DNA from: Sinorhizobium chiapasense
GTDB lineage: Bacteria > Pseudomonadota > Alphaproteobacteria > Rhizobiales > Rhizobiaceae
NCBI RefSeq assembly: GCF_036488675.1
Contig: NZ_CP133148.1
Span: forward strand, 3,184,001-3,248,000
DNA length: 64,000 nucleotides
Direction of reading: 5' to 3'
Shown here: piece by piece, positions 51,699 through 60,104 of the stretch
How the letters are laid out: every line of letters starts with the position of its first letter
Position numbering within the stretch: the stretch's first letter is position 1
Made by a program: the position numbers and the translations under genes
The notes under the pieces: model-generated
Told to the model about the DNA's origin: nothing
The model's input: the letters and a program-made list of their open reading frames with translations, nothing else
The model's database searches: none

Positions 51699-51959
51699 AT
51701 GACCATCGCGGACCCTTTCGATGCCATCGCGGATCCGAACCGGCGCTACCTGCTGGAGGAACTGCGACGCGCACCTAAGACGGTGAACGAATTGGCCGAA
51801 GGCCTGCCCATCAGCCGCCCGGCCGTGTCGCAGCACCTGAAGGCGCTGCTCGACTGCAATCTCGTGTCGGTTTCATCGAGCGGAACGCGCCGGATCTACA
51901 CGATCCACAAGCCGGGCTTCGACAGGCTGAACCTTTGGCTTGACCAGTTCTGGTCCTGA
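51699..51959 (+). CDS. Small ArsR-type winged-helix regulator
   Basis: An 86-residue HTH protein: 'FDAIADPNRRYLLEELRRAPKTVNELAEGLPISRPAVSQHLKALLDCNLVSVSSSGTRRIYTI' is a complete ArsR/SmtB winged helix; the recognition helix is 'SRPAVSQHLKAL'. No metal-binding cysteine pair (ELCVC-like) is seen, so it probably senses something other than metal or acts through a partner (as in SdpR-type repressors followed by SRPBCC proteins, absent here). Likely to regulate the TauE gene or itself. Confidence 0.85.
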   Translation: MTIADPFDAIADPNRRYLLEELRRAPKTVNELAEGLPISRPAVSQHLKALLDCNLVSVSSSGTRRIYTIHKPGFDRLNLWLDQFWS

Positions 51960-52041
51960 TGCATTTCGGCCAGAAGCGTGTCGCGGTTTTGGGACAACGA
52001 CATGTATGAGGGCGCTTGGAACCGGTCGCCCGACAGAAATA

Positions 52042-52062
52042 GACCGGGCGTCAGGCCCGGTC
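52042..52062. other. Short perfect hairpin
   Basis: GACCGGGC-gtcag-GCCCGGTC, no T-run, in the gap after the ArsR-type gene. Confidence 0.4.
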
Positions 52063-52156
52063 GAGTGTTCCGTATATTCCGTGATGGGATTGGTTCTTGA
52101 CCCTGTTGCGTTGTCACTGGAAAAGAAGACAACGCCACCCGAAATACCGTTCAGAA

Positions 52157-52330
52157 TCAGTGAGTCGAGGAACGGAGTCTTTCGATTTCGTCCTTGATGC
52201 GCAGCTTCCTTCGCTTAAGATCGCTAATCAACTCGTCCTCGCAGGACGGTGAGTTGAGAGCTGCGTGGAGCTCCTGTTCCAGGGCGCCATGTTTTTTCTC
52301 AAGCGTTGCAAGATGAGCCTCAATGGTCAT
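52157..52330 (-). CDS. DUF465 (YdcH) family small protein
   Basis: A 57-residue helical hairpin protein: 'EAHLATLEKKHGALEQELHAALNSPSCEDELISDLKRRKLRIKDEIERL'. The H-x-x-L-E-x-x-H and K-R-R-K-L-x-x-K-D-x-I pattern is that of DUF465/YdcH. The ATG at 52330 is chosen because upstream residues do not fit the family. It is divergent from a second DUF465 gene at 52544. Function unknown. Confidence 0.88.
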   Translation of the reverse strand: MTIEAHLATLEKKHGALEQELHAALNSPSCEDELISDLKRRKLRIKDEIERLRSSTH

Positions 52331-52543
52331 TTGGCAGTCCCTTCCTTTTGCTTGCATCCGGCAGGTAAATGCCGGATGTTCCATGGTTGTAACCTTACTA
52401 CTCTGCCATGCCATTTTTCATTTGTCGAAGGCGAAATGATGACGTCTGATAACTTCCCGTTACCGCCCAAGATGTGGTAGAGCGGCGCATGAAAATTCCG
52501 GATCGCAGATCTATTGCGACCGGGCTTATGGGGATCGTTTTGC

Positions 52544-52747
52544 ATGCCGGACCAGGACCAGGCCGAACTCAGACTGACCATCGCGCGCCTGAGGCAGGAA
52601 CATGAAGACTACGACGTCGCCATCAATGCCATGATTGAGACCGGCTGCGACGCCTTGCGCATCCAGCGCATGAAGAAGAAGAAACTGGCGATCAAGGACA
52701 AGATCACCAAGATCGAAGACCAGATCATCCCCGACATCATCGCCTGA
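52544..52747 (+). CDS. DUF465-like small protein
   Basis: A 67-residue coiled-coil protein: '[55 protein letters not shown]'. The second half ('[16 protein letters not shown]') mirrors 'KRRKLRIKDEIERL' of the divergent DUF465 protein, so the two are probably paralogues. It precedes purE by 17 nt, an unexpected but common rhizobial arrangement. Confidence 0.87.
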   Translation: MPDQDQAELRLTIARLRQEHEDYDVAINAMIETGCDALRIQRMKKKKLAIKDKITKIEDQIIPDIIA

Positions 52748-52764
52748 AACGGATCAAGACCGAC

Positions 52765-53265
52765 GTGACAGACACGACCACCCCGCCCGTCGCCATCATC
52801 ATGGGAAGCCAGTCGGACTGGGAGACGATGAAGAACGCCGCCGACACGCTCGAAGCGCTCGACATCGCCTACGAGGCCCGGATCGTTTCCGCGCACCGTA
52901 CGCCGGACCGGCTCGTGAGCTTCGCCAAGGGCGCACGTGACGAAGGCTTCAAGGTGATCATCGCCGGCGCCGGCGGCGCCGCGCACCTGCCGGGCATGTG
53001 CGCGTCGATGACGCCGCTGCCGGTCTTCGGCGTTCCGGTGCAGTCGAAAGCACTTTCCGGTCAGGACAGCCTGCTTTCGATCGTGCAGATGCCGGCCGGC
53101 ATCCCGGTCGGCACGCTGGCGATCGGAAAGGCGGGAGCGATCAATGCGGCGCTGCTTGCCGCCGCCGTCCTCGCACTCGGCGACGACGATCTCGCCGACC
53201 GCCTCGACGACTGGCGCGAACAGCAGACCGTCTCGGTAGCCGAGTACCCGGTGGACGAGGCATGA
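52765..53265 (+). CDS. purE: 5-(carboxyamino)imidazole ribonucleotide mutase PurE
   Basis: Class I PurE converts N5-CAIR to CAIR in purine synthesis. The 166-residue protein has '[21 protein letters not shown]', '[18 protein letters not shown]', '[58 protein letters not shown]', the full active site. The start is GTG at 52765. The stop overlaps purK by 4 nt (ATGA), matching the need for both enzymes together. Confidence 0.97.
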   Translation: MTDTTTPPVAIIMGSQSDWETMKNAADTLEALDIAYEARIVSAHRTPDRLVSFAKGARDEGFKVIIAGAGGAAHLPGMCASMTPLPVFGVPVQSKALSGQDSLLSIVQMPAGIPVGTLAIGKAGAINAALLAAAVLALGDDDLADRLDDWREQQTVSVAEYPVDEA

Positions 53266-54311
53266 AGACCATCGGCATCATTGGCGGCGGTCAGCTCGGC
53301 CGCATGCTGGCGATGGCGGCTGCCCGCCTGAATTTCCGCACCGTCGTTCTCGAACCGCAGCCGGACTGTCCCGCTGCCCAGGTCGCCAACGCCCAGATCG
53401 TCGCGCCTTACGACGACGCGCACGGGCTTGACCAGCTCGCCGCGGTCTCGGATCTCATCACCTACGAGTTCGAAAACGTGCCCGTCTCCGCAGCCATAAG
53501 GTTGGCGGCCTCGCGCCCCGTCTTCCCACCGCCGAAAGCCTTGGAAGTGGCGCAGGACCGGCTCGTGGAGAAGCGTTTCATCAATGACTGCGGCATTGCG
53601 ACGGCGCGCTTCCACGCCGTCGACAGCCAGGTCGACCTGGAGTTGGCACTTGCCGACTTCGGCGGCTCAGGTGTCCTCAAAACCCGGCGGCTCGGCTACG
53701 ACGGCAAGGGCCAGCGCGTGTTCCGCTCGACCGCGGACGACCCTGCCGGCGCCTTCATGGCCCTGGGCCAGGTGCCCCTCGTCCTGGAAAGCTTCGTACC
53801 GTTCGAGCGCGAGATCTCGATCATTGCTGCGCGCGGCCCCGACGGCAGAAGCGCCTGCTTCGATCCGGCGGAGAACGTGCATCGGGACGGCATCCTCCAC
53901 ACGTCCACCGTGCCGGCGTCGGTTGGCGCCGCGACGGCAGACGCCGCGCGGGCGGCGGCGACCGCCATCCTCGACGCGCTCGGCTATGTCGGCGTGATCG
54001 GAGTCGAGTTCTTCGTGCTGGCCGATGGCAGCGTCGTCGCCAACGAGATCGCTCCGCGCGTCCACAATTCCGGCCATTGGACGGAAGCTGCGTGCGTCGT
54101 TTCGCAGTTCGAGCAGCATATCCGCGCGATCGCGCGCCTACCGTTAGGCGACCCGTCGCGCCATTCGGATTGCGTGATGCAGAATCTTATCGGCGACGAT
54201 ATTGCCGAGGTCCCAGGTTTGCTTGCCGAACGCAACGTGCTCGTTCATCTTTACGGCAAGGCCGAAGCACGTGCCGGCCGCAAGATGGGCCATTTCACCC
54301 GCCTGAGCTGA
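53262..54311 (+). CDS. purK: N5-carboxyaminoimidazole ribonucleotide synthase PurK
   Basis: ATP-grasp enzyme that carboxylates AIR to N5-CAIR for PurE. The 349-residue protein starts '[23 protein letters not shown]' and contains '[11 protein letters not shown]', '[15 protein letters not shown]', '[15 protein letters not shown]', '[17 protein letters not shown]' and '[14 protein letters not shown]'. The longer open frame upstream belongs to another frame of purE and is not used; the ATG overlapping the purE stop is right. Confidence 0.97.
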   Translation: MKTIGIIGGGQLGRMLAMAAARLNFRTVVLEPQPDCPAAQVANAQIVAPYDDAHGLDQLAAVSDLITYEFENVPVSAAIRLAASRPVFPPPKALEVAQDRLVEKRFINDCGIATARFHAVDSQVDLELALADFGGSGVLKTRRLGYDGKGQRVFRSTADDPAGAFMALGQVPLVLESFVPFEREISIIAARGPDGRSACFDPAENVHRDGILHTSTVPASVGAATADAARAAATAILDALGYVGVIGVEFFVLADGSVVANEIAPRVHNSGHWTEAACVVSQFEQHIRAIARLPLGDPSRHSDCVMQNLIGDDIAEVPGLLAERNVLVHLYGKAEARAGRKMGHFTRLS

Positions 54312-54363
54312 GGGAACGCCCACAGATTTGCGCTGTGCGAAAGGAAAATCCCCTGTCTTGCGG

Positions 54364-54392
54364 TTGACACAATAAGGGCGACACGGTATGTG
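54364..54392 (+). promoter_or_regulatory. Putative rpmJ promoter
   Basis: TTGACA (54364-54369), 17-nt spacer, TATGTG (54387-54392). Start near 54399 gives an 87-nt leader. Confidence 0.6.
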
Positions 54393-54406
54393 CCTGCCTT
54401 ACTTAG

Positions 54407-54430
54407 AGCGCGCTGAATGGCGCGCTTTTG
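54407..54430 (+). terminator. Terminator-like hairpin in the rpmJ leader
   Basis: AGCGCGC-tgaatg-GCGCGCT followed by TTTG, between promoter and rpmJ. Could end purK read-through or attenuate rpmJ. Confidence 0.5.
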
Positions 54431-54485
54431 ATTGTTAGAGATTACCGGGCGAATTTTCGTTCCCCGAAACCTGCGGATCAGGAAA

Positions 54486-54611
54486 ATGAAGATCAAGAAT
54501 TCGCTCAAGTCGCTGAAGGCCCGCCACCGCGAAAACCGTCTGGTTCGTCGCAAGGGCCGCGTCTACATCATCAACAAGCAGAACCCGCGCTTCAAGGCAC
54601 GTCAGGGCTGA
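54486..54611 (+). CDS. rpmJ: 50S ribosomal protein L36, zinc-free form
   Basis: A 41-residue protein, [20 protein letters not shown] and onwards to '[21 protein letters not shown]', the type B (C-minus) L36 without the zinc-binding cysteine/histidine set of the C-plus form. It has a clear promoter and short leader, and CAGGAAA before the ATG. In Rhizobiales this form is commonly the only L36. Single gene between purK and a TPR protein gene. Confidence 0.95.
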   Translation: MKIKNSLKSLKARHRENRLVRRKGRVYIINKQNPRFKARQG

Positions 54612-54709
54612 TGCTCCCCGGGGCAGCGATTGCGTTGCCCTGCCTGATTGGCGGGTCGCCCCTGGTGATCCCCCATATTTGATTTGATCTTGTTCCATGG
54701 CGGGCTACG

Positions 54710-55318
54710 ATGTCCGCCATGCGTATTTTTGTAACCTCGATTCTGGCATGTTTTGCCGCGCTCGCCGTCTCCCCTGGCAATCCGCTCCGGGCAGCAGAGC
54801 CTGCGCCGCAAACGGAAACAGCAAACCTCGCCACACCGCAACAGCGTCTCGATTCCCTGTTCGCCGACCTGAAGAAGGAACGCGATGAAGCCAGGGCGCG
54901 GCAGGTGGCAGACCGCATCCGCCTGGAATGGCAGGATTCCGGTAGCGCCACCGTGAACCTCCTGATGCAATGGGCCGACAAGGCGATCACCGACGACAAG
55001 AAACCCGTTGCGCTGGACATTCTCGATCAGGTGATCGCGCTTGCTCCGACTTACGTGGAAGGCTGGAACCGCCGCGCCACCTTGCACTATCAAATGGGCA
55101 ACTATCGTAAGTCGATGTCCGACATAAATCGTGTGCTTGCGATCGAACCACGGCATTTCGGCGCCCTTGCGGGCATGGCCACGATGCTCAGCGCCGCCGG
55201 CAAGGACGAACTGGCGATGCGCGCCTGGCAACAGTTCCTCGACATCTACCCGTCGGATCGAAAGGCACAGGAGCAGCTTGGCGAGCTGGCCGAGAAGCTC
55301 GCAGGCAGCCGGACTTGA
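54710..55318 (+). CDS. Exported TPR protein
   Basis: A 202-residue protein with a signal peptide (hydrophobic 'IFVTSILACFAALAVSP', cleavage near 'LRAAEP') and about three TPR units: 'LLMQWADKAITDDKKPVALDILDQVIALAPTYVEGWNRRATLHYQMGNYRKSMSDINRVLAIEPRHFGALAGMATMLSAAGKDELAMRAWQQFLDIYPSD' in outline. Periplasmic TPR proteins usually act as assembly or scaffold factors. Start at 54710 or 54719 (third Met). Single gene; no partner evident. Confidence 0.85.
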   Translation: MSAMRIFVTSILACFAALAVSPGNPLRAAEPAPQTETANLATPQQRLDSLFADLKKERDEARARQVADRIRLEWQDSGSATVNLLMQWADKAITDDKKPVALDILDQVIALAPTYVEGWNRRATLHYQMGNYRKSMSDINRVLAIEPRHFGALAGMATMLSAAGKDELAMRAWQQFLDIYPSDRKAQEQLGELAEKLAGSRT

Positions 55319-55391
55319 CAAACCCCGGAGGCTCCACCGCCTTCCTTCCGGTATCTTAAAGTTGGGCGAATACTTCGGATCGGGAAATAGA

Positions 55392-55733
55392 ATGCCAAGG
55401 CCCCCAAGAGTGACAATCTTGTCGTCCGATTATATCGGCGTGCAGATCGCTGATGAGAACGACAAGCAAGTGTTCGCGGAGTTGGGTCTCAAACCGGATG
55501 AACTGAACGACGGTCTTTATATCTATGATGCGTCGAGCGCGCCTTCGATCTATCGCATGTGCGAGTGTCTTCGCGATTTAGGGGTCCCTTTTTCAAGTCA
55601 TCGGACAGGGGGCGCCGATTACGTCATCGAGGCCTTTCGAGATAGAGGCTACGTTCAAGGGAACTTCAAGCGGGCTAATTTTTTCGGTAATGATACCGTT
55701 GAGAACGCACCCTTTGCGATCGAAGAGTTCTGA
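55392..55733 (+). CDS. Orphan hypothetical protein
   Basis: A 113-residue acidic protein of no family I know: 'VTILSSDYIGVQIADENDKQVFAELGLKPDELNDGLYIYDASSAPSIYRMCECLRDLGVPFSSH' then 'GGADYVIEAFRDRGYVQGNFKRANFFGNDTVENAPFAIEEF'. Its bases are visibly richer in A+T and its codons less biased than those of its neighbours, which points to recent acquisition. No signal peptide or membrane segment. Small single-gene insertions of this kind are sometimes immunity or defence factors; nothing here proves that. Confidence 0.6.
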   Translation: MPRPPRVTILSSDYIGVQIADENDKQVFAELGLKPDELNDGLYIYDASSAPSIYRMCECLRDLGVPFSSHRTGGADYVIEAFRDRGYVQGNFKRANFFGNDTVENAPFAIEEF

Positions 55734-55765
55734 TCCGAACGCAATAAGGGTAAAATCGACGCTTG

Positions 55766-56815
55766 ATGTTGCCGGCTCTACTGATCCTCGCCGCCCTTGC
55801 CGCAGTACCGTTTGCCTACAGTCTTTACCAGGCTCGCAGGATCGCAGCACGATTCCCAAACAGGGGCGATCTTGTCGATGTCGGTGGCTTCCGCATGAAC
55901 TGCGTCCACGTCCCCGCGCCTGGCAGCCCCGATCTACCGCCGGTCGTCTTCATCCACGGCGCCGGCGGCAACCTGCTCGACCAGATGCATGCCTTCAGGC
56001 CGGCGCTCGAAGGTCGGGCGGAACTGCTTTTCGTCGACCGGCCGGGCCACGGTTATTCGGAGCGGGGCGGAACCGTCAATGGCTGGCCGGACGGTCAGGC
56101 GGAGGCGATCGCCAGACTCATGGAAAGGCGCGGCATCGATCGCGCCATCGTTGTCGGCCATTCCTTCGGCGCTGCGATTGCCGCAACTTTTGCGCTCCAT
56201 CACCCTGAACGAACCGCGGGTGTCGTTCTGCTCGCACCGGCGACGCATCCCTGGCCTAGCGGAATCGACTGGTACTTCTCGTTGGCGACGCTGCCTTGTC
56301 TCGGCTGGCTCTTCGCCCACACGGTCGCCACCCCGCTCGGCCTGCGCCGCATCGACAGCGCCACACGCTCGATCTTCTCACCCAATGAGCGCCCGCTGGA
56401 CTACATCGGCAAGACCGCTCCGCATCTGGTGCTACGGCCGATGACCTTTCTCAACAATGCGATCGACGTTGCCAACCTGCACGCCTATGTGACGCGTGTC
56501 TCTCCGCGCTATGCCGAGATCGCGGCACCGACGGTCGTCATCACCGGCGACAGCGACGCCATCGTTCTGGCCGATATCCATGCGCGCGGCCTTGCGCGCG
56601 ACATTGCCGGATCGGAGCTGTTATGGATCGCCAATCTCGGCCACAAGCCGGATTACGTGGTGACCGACCTCGTCGTTGCCGCGATCGAGAAACTGGCAGG
56701 CAAGCCGCGCGACCTCCAGGAGATGGCGCGGCGGGCCGAATCCCGCCTCGCGGCTAACGACGCTTCAATCCAGGAAAAGCCTTATACGCCGGTGAGCCCA
56801 TCCGAGCCGATATAG
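55766..56815 (+). CDS. Alpha/beta hydrolase
   Basis: A 349-residue alpha/beta-hydrolase with an N-terminal membrane anchor or signal ('LPALLILAALAAVPFAYSLYQARRIA'). The oxyanion-hole segment is 'VVFIHGAGGNLLDQM', the nucleophile elbow 'VVGHSFGAAIAA' gives the catalytic serine, and the acid and histidine are likely in 'VVITGDSDAIV' and 'NLGHKPDYV'. Substrate unknown. Its last 34 nt overlap the 3' end of pyk on the other strand. Confidence 0.88.
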   Translation: MLPALLILAALAAVPFAYSLYQARRIAARFPNRGDLVDVGGFRMNCVHVPAPGSPDLPPVVFIHGAGGNLLDQMHAFRPALEGRAELLFVDRPGHGYSERGGTVNGWPDGQAEAIARLMERRGIDRAIVVGHSFGAAIAATFALHHPERTAGVVLLAPATHPWPSGIDWYFSLATLPCLGWLFAHTVATPLGLRRIDSATRSIFSPNERPLDYIGKTAPHLVLRPMTFLNNAIDVANLHAYVTRVSPRYAEIAAPTVVITGDSDAIVLADIHARGLARDIAGSELLWIANLGHKPDYVVTDLVVAAIEKLAGKPRDLQEMARRAESRLAANDASIQEKPYTPVSPSEPI

Positions 56816-58224
56816 GCGATGCGCAGCATGTTGGTGGCACCCGGCGTTCCGAGCGGGACTCCGGCGGAGATGATGATGCGGTCGCCCGGCTTCCCGAAAC
56901 CCTCCGCCGCGACGATGCGGCAGGCCCGGTTGACCATGTCGTCGAGATCTTTCGCATCCTCGGTGACGACGCAGTGCAGGCCCCAGACGACCGAAAGGCG
57001 CCTTGCGGTCTCGACGATCGGCGAAAGCGCGATGACCGGCACTTGCGGCCGCTCGCGCGCGGCCCGCAGGCCGGTTGCTCCGGATGACGTATAGCAGACG
57101 ATCGCCGCGAGCTTCAGTGTCTCGGCGATCTGGTGGGCGGCGAGAGAAATGGCGTCGGCGCCGGTCGCCTCGGGCGGCGTGCGCTGCGCATAGATGATGC
57201 CCGAATAATGCGGGTCGCGCTCGACGTTGCTGGCGATCGAGGCCATGGTCGACACCGCCTCGACCGGATACTCGCCGGAAGCAGATTCGGCGGAAAGCAT
57301 CACTGCGTCAGCGCCCTCGAACACAGCCGTGGCCACGTCGGACACTTCCGCGCGGGTCGGGACCGGCGAGGAAATCATCGACTCCAGCATCTGGGTGGCG
57401 ACGACCACCGGCTTGCCGGCACGCCGACAGGCGCGCGTCAGTTGCTTCTGCAGGCCGGGCACGGATTCAAGCGGCATCTCCACGCCGAGGTCGCCGCGCG
57501 CCACCATCAGCGCGTCTGAAAGCTCGATGATCTCGTCGATACGCTCGATCGCCTGCGGCTTTTCGATCTTCGACATCAGGCCGACACGGCCGCGGGCAAC
57601 CTTGCGGACTTCCGCGAGATCTTCCGGCCGCTGGATAAAGGAGAGCGCCACCCAATCGACCTGCCCTGTCGCCAGCACGGCGTCGAGATCGATGCGGTCC
57701 TTTTCGGTCAGCGCGCCGACGCCGAGCAGCGTGTCGGGCAGGCTGACGCCCTTGCGGTCCGATATCCTCGTACCGGAGACAACGGTCGTGACGATGCTCT
57801 TGCCGTCCGTCTTCTCGGCCCTGAGGTGCAGCTTGCCATCGTCGATCAGCAGGCGATCACCGGGTTTCACCGCCTCGAGGATTTCCGGGTGGGGAAGATA
57901 GACGCGGGTGTTGTCGCCGGGGACCTCCTTGTTGTCGAGCGTGAAGGTCTGCCCGATCTTGAGCTCGACCTTGCCCTCGGCAAACTTGCCGACGCGCAGC
58001 TTGGGACCCTGGAGATCGGCCAGAATGCCGATCGGTCGGCCGCAGCGGGCTTCGACACTACGGATCTTCTCGATCAGCGAGCGCATGACGTCATGGCTCG
58101 CATGGCTCATGTTGATACGGAAAAGATCGGCTCCCGCCTCATGCAGCCTCTGGATCATCTGCTCGTCGGACGACGCCGGTCCGAGGGTGGCGAGGATTTT
58201 GACTTTTCTGTTCCGCTTCATCAA
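56782..58224 (-). CDS. pyk: Pyruvate kinase
   Basis: Last step of glycolysis, phosphoenolpyruvate to pyruvate with ATP formation. The 480-residue enzyme starts 'RNRKVKILATLGPASSDEQMIQRL' and has 'LFRINMSHASHDVMRSLIE', 'IGILADLQGPKLRVG', 'VDWVALSFIQRPEDLAEVR', 'MVARGDLGVEMPLESVPGLQKQLTRACRRAGKPVVVATQMLESMI' and 'VFEGADAVMLSAESASGEYP'. Full length. It overlaps the upstream DUF1036 gene by 4 nt, so the two are translationally coupled. Related genomes call it pykA. Confidence 0.97.
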   Translation of the reverse strand: MMKRNRKVKILATLGPASSDEQMIQRLHEAGADLFRINMSHASHDVMRSLIEKIRSVEARCGRPIGILADLQGPKLRVGKFAEGKVELKIGQTFTLDNKEVPGDNTRVYLPHPEILEAVKPGDRLLIDDGKLHLRAEKTDGKSIVTTVVSGTRISDRKGVSLPDTLLGVGALTEKDRIDLDAVLATGQVDWVALSFIQRPEDLAEVRKVARGRVGLMSKIEKPQAIERIDEIIELSDALMVARGDLGVEMPLESVPGLQKQLTRACRRAGKPVVVATQMLESMISSPVPTRAEVSDVATAVFEGADAVMLSAESASGEYPVEAVSTMASIASNVERDPHYSGIIYAQRTPPEATGADAISLAAHQIAETLKLAAIVCYTSSGATGLRAARERPQVPVIALSPIVETARRLSVVWGLHCVVTEDAKDLDDMVNRACRIVAAEGFGKPGDRIIISAGVPLGTPGATNMLRIAYIGSDGLTGV

Positions 58225-58706
58225 TTCTGGCTTTCCTGCGTGCCGGGCGTGTCGGAAAGCTGAACCATCCAGCTGCCCTGCCGCCCCGTGTCATATTCCT
58301 TGAACCCCATTCGCTGAAAGCCGCGCGCGAAGCAGTCCTGCACGCCGGTGATCTTGAACTCGTTCTCGGCGACGCACATGTTGACCCCGCCGGTCCAGCG
58401 GCCGCCACGAGCCGCATCTTCCGCGTAGAGATAATAATACCTGGATTGAAGTTCGCCCTCGATCAGGGTCGCGCAGGTCGTTGCCGGCACCTGCCACCAG
58501 CCTTCGGTTACCCAGCCATCCTTGGCGCGGTAGCCGATCGCTACGCCAACCAGGGTTTGCGTACCGTTGCAGACACGAAAATCGGCACGAGCCTCGTCAG
58601 CGACGAGAAACGACCCAGAGGTTGCCAACAAAAACAGGAGGGTAGCCCAGAACGTTCCCAGGCCCGGTTTCGCTTTGGAAAAAGGATATCTAGACACGGC
58701 TTCCAA
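58221..58706 (-). CDS. Exported DUF1036 family protein
   Basis: A 161-residue secreted protein. The signal peptide has a hydrophobic core 'FWATLLFLLATSGSFLV' and cleavage near 'EARA-DF'. The DUF1036 domain follows: 'FRVCNGTQTLVGVAIGYRAKDGWVTEGWWQVPATTCATLIEGELQSRYYYLYAEDAARGG' and 'NMCVAENEFKITGVQDCFARGFQRMGF'. Four conserved cysteines suggest disulfides. Function unknown. It is the first gene of a pair with pyk (ATGA overlap), an arrangement kept in Rhizobiales. Confidence 0.88.
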   Translation of the reverse strand: MEAVSRYPFSKAKPGLGTFWATLLFLLATSGSFLVADEARADFRVCNGTQTLVGVAIGYRAKDGWVTEGWWQVPATTCATLIEGELQSRYYYLYAEDAARGGRWTGGVNMCVAENEFKITGVQDCFARGFQRMGFKEYDTGRQGSWMVQLSDTPGTQESQN

Positions 58707-58890
58707 CGGAACTCCGTTTTGATTTGCGTGGCACTTTCTTGCGATGCCCAGCCCCGAAAGTCAACGCAACACTAATCGATTACAATTGGCATTCTGGTGA
58801 CAGAAGGCACAAGAGTTTCGCCTTTTTCTTGCGAATGGCCGTTGTGCATGCGATCAGGAACTCGCGTTCGCAACATCAAGCAGGAGCGGC

Positions 58891-59685
58891 ATGCAGCACT
58901 ATTACCCTTACGAGATCATTGAAGGCAATCCGGCGAATGGTCTCGTTCTTCTGGCCGACCACGCCATGAATCGTCTCCCGCCGGAATATGGAAAACTTGG
59001 CCTTCCCGACAGCGCCTTCACCCGACACATTGCCTATGACATCGGCGTCGAACCGCTCACACGCGAATTGGCCGCGGCGCTCGATGCGCCGGCCGTGCTC
59101 GGCTGCTTTTCGCGGCTGCTTATCGATCCGAACCGCGGCGAGGACGACCCGACTCTGATCATGAAGATCTCCGACGGCGCAATCGTCCCCGGCAATCATC
59201 CGATCACGGAGGAGGAATGGGAGAACAGGCTCAATCGCTTTCATCGCCCCTACCACCACGCCGTTTCCCAAACCATCGCGCGGGCTGCCACGGCAGGCGG
59301 CAAGGCGCCGCTGGTCATCTCGCTTCATTCCTTCACGCCGGCCTGGAAGGGTGTCGACCGGCCGTGGCACGCCGCAGTGCTCTGGGACAACGATCCGCGC
59401 GCTGTGTTTCCGTTGATCGAACGGCTCGAAGCAACGGGCGATATCGCCGTCGGCAACAACGAGCCCTATGACGGGGCGCTGCGTGGCGATACCATGTATC
59501 GGCATTGCATGACGCCGGGCATTGCCCATGCGCTGATCGAGATCCGACAGGACCTGATCGCCGACGCGGCCGGCGTCGCCGCCTGGACCCGGCGCCTCGC
59601 CCCCATCCTGACGGAACTCAACGGCTTGCCGAAGCTGCACGACTATCAGCGCCACCCCTCGCGCACGGGTGCTTATGACGGCTGA
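58891..59685 (+). CDS. N-formylglutamate amidohydrolase family protein
   Basis: A 264-residue hydrolase of the HutG/FGase family: 'GLVLLADHAMNRLPPEYGKLGLPDSAFTRHIAYDIGVEPLTRELA', 'CFSRLLIDPNRGEDDPTLI', 'LVISLHSFTPAWKG' and 'HALIEIRQDLI'. These supply the His/Asp/Glu metal and catalytic positions. FGase-like proteins are zinc hydrolases; hut genes are not adjacent, so a histidine pathway role is unproven. Divergent from DUF1036. Confidence 0.9.
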   Translation: MQHYYPYEIIEGNPANGLVLLADHAMNRLPPEYGKLGLPDSAFTRHIAYDIGVEPLTRELAAALDAPAVLGCFSRLLIDPNRGEDDPTLIMKISDGAIVPGNHPITEEEWENRLNRFHRPYHHAVSQTIARAATAGGKAPLVISLHSFTPAWKGVDRPWHAAVLWDNDPRAVFPLIERLEATGDIAVGNNEPYDGALRGDTMYRHCMTPGIAHALIEIRQDLIADAAGVAAWTRRLAPILTELNGLPKLHDYQRHPSRTGAYDG

Positions 59686-59689
59686 CCAC

Positions 59690-59785
59690 GGCATGTTTCC
59701 TTAAATCGCAGCCGATTCTAAGGATAAAACATGCAGCAATTCAAAGTGCTACAACGTCCTTTGCGCGTCTGATAGGACGCGCTGT
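59690..59785 (-). repeat. RIME1 element
   Basis: Reverse sense: GCATGTTTCCTTAAATCGCA, AAACATGCAGCAATTCAAAG, ending GGACGCGCTGTG. It stops at the ribosome site of the DUF1244 gene. Confidence 0.8.
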
Positions 59786-59798
59786 GAAAGGAGACCCT

Positions 59799-60104
59799 AT
59801 GACCAAACTCAGCCAGGATCAGCAGACCGCCTTCGAGGCCGCGGCCTTCCGGCGGCTCGTGACGCATCTGCGCGAGCGCAGCGACGTCCAGAATATCGAT
59901 CTGATGAACCTTGCCGGCTTCTGCCGCAACTGCCTCTCCAATTGGTATCGCGAGGCGGCCGAGGCCTCCGGCATAGAGATGAGCAAGGAGGAATCGCGCG
60001 AGATCATCTACGGCATGCCGTATGAGGAATGGCGTGCGCGGCATCAGACGGAGGCATCCGCCGAGCAGAAGGCCGCCTTCGACCACAACCGCCCTAAAGA
60101 ATAG
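59799..60104 (+). CDS. DUF1244 family protein
   Basis: A 101-residue soluble protein: 'DQQTAFEAAAFRRLVTHLRERSDVQNIDLMNLAGFCRNCLSNWYREAA' and 'EIIYGMPYEEWRARHQTEAS', the DUF1244 signature including 'FCRNCL'. The two cysteines may bind metal. The ATG at 59799 has AAAGGAGA upstream, a very good ribosome site. It precedes gapR by about 180 bp. Function unknown. Confidence 0.9.
   Translation: MTKLSQDQQTAFEAAAFRRLVTHLRERSDVQNIDLMNLAGFCRNCLSNWYREAAEASGIEMSKEESREIIYGMPYEEWRARHQTEASAEQKAAFDHNRPKE

Noticed and set aside
52042..52062. Terminator after the ArsR-type gene
   Set aside because: Perfect hairpin but no T-run on either strand, so listed only as a hairpin.
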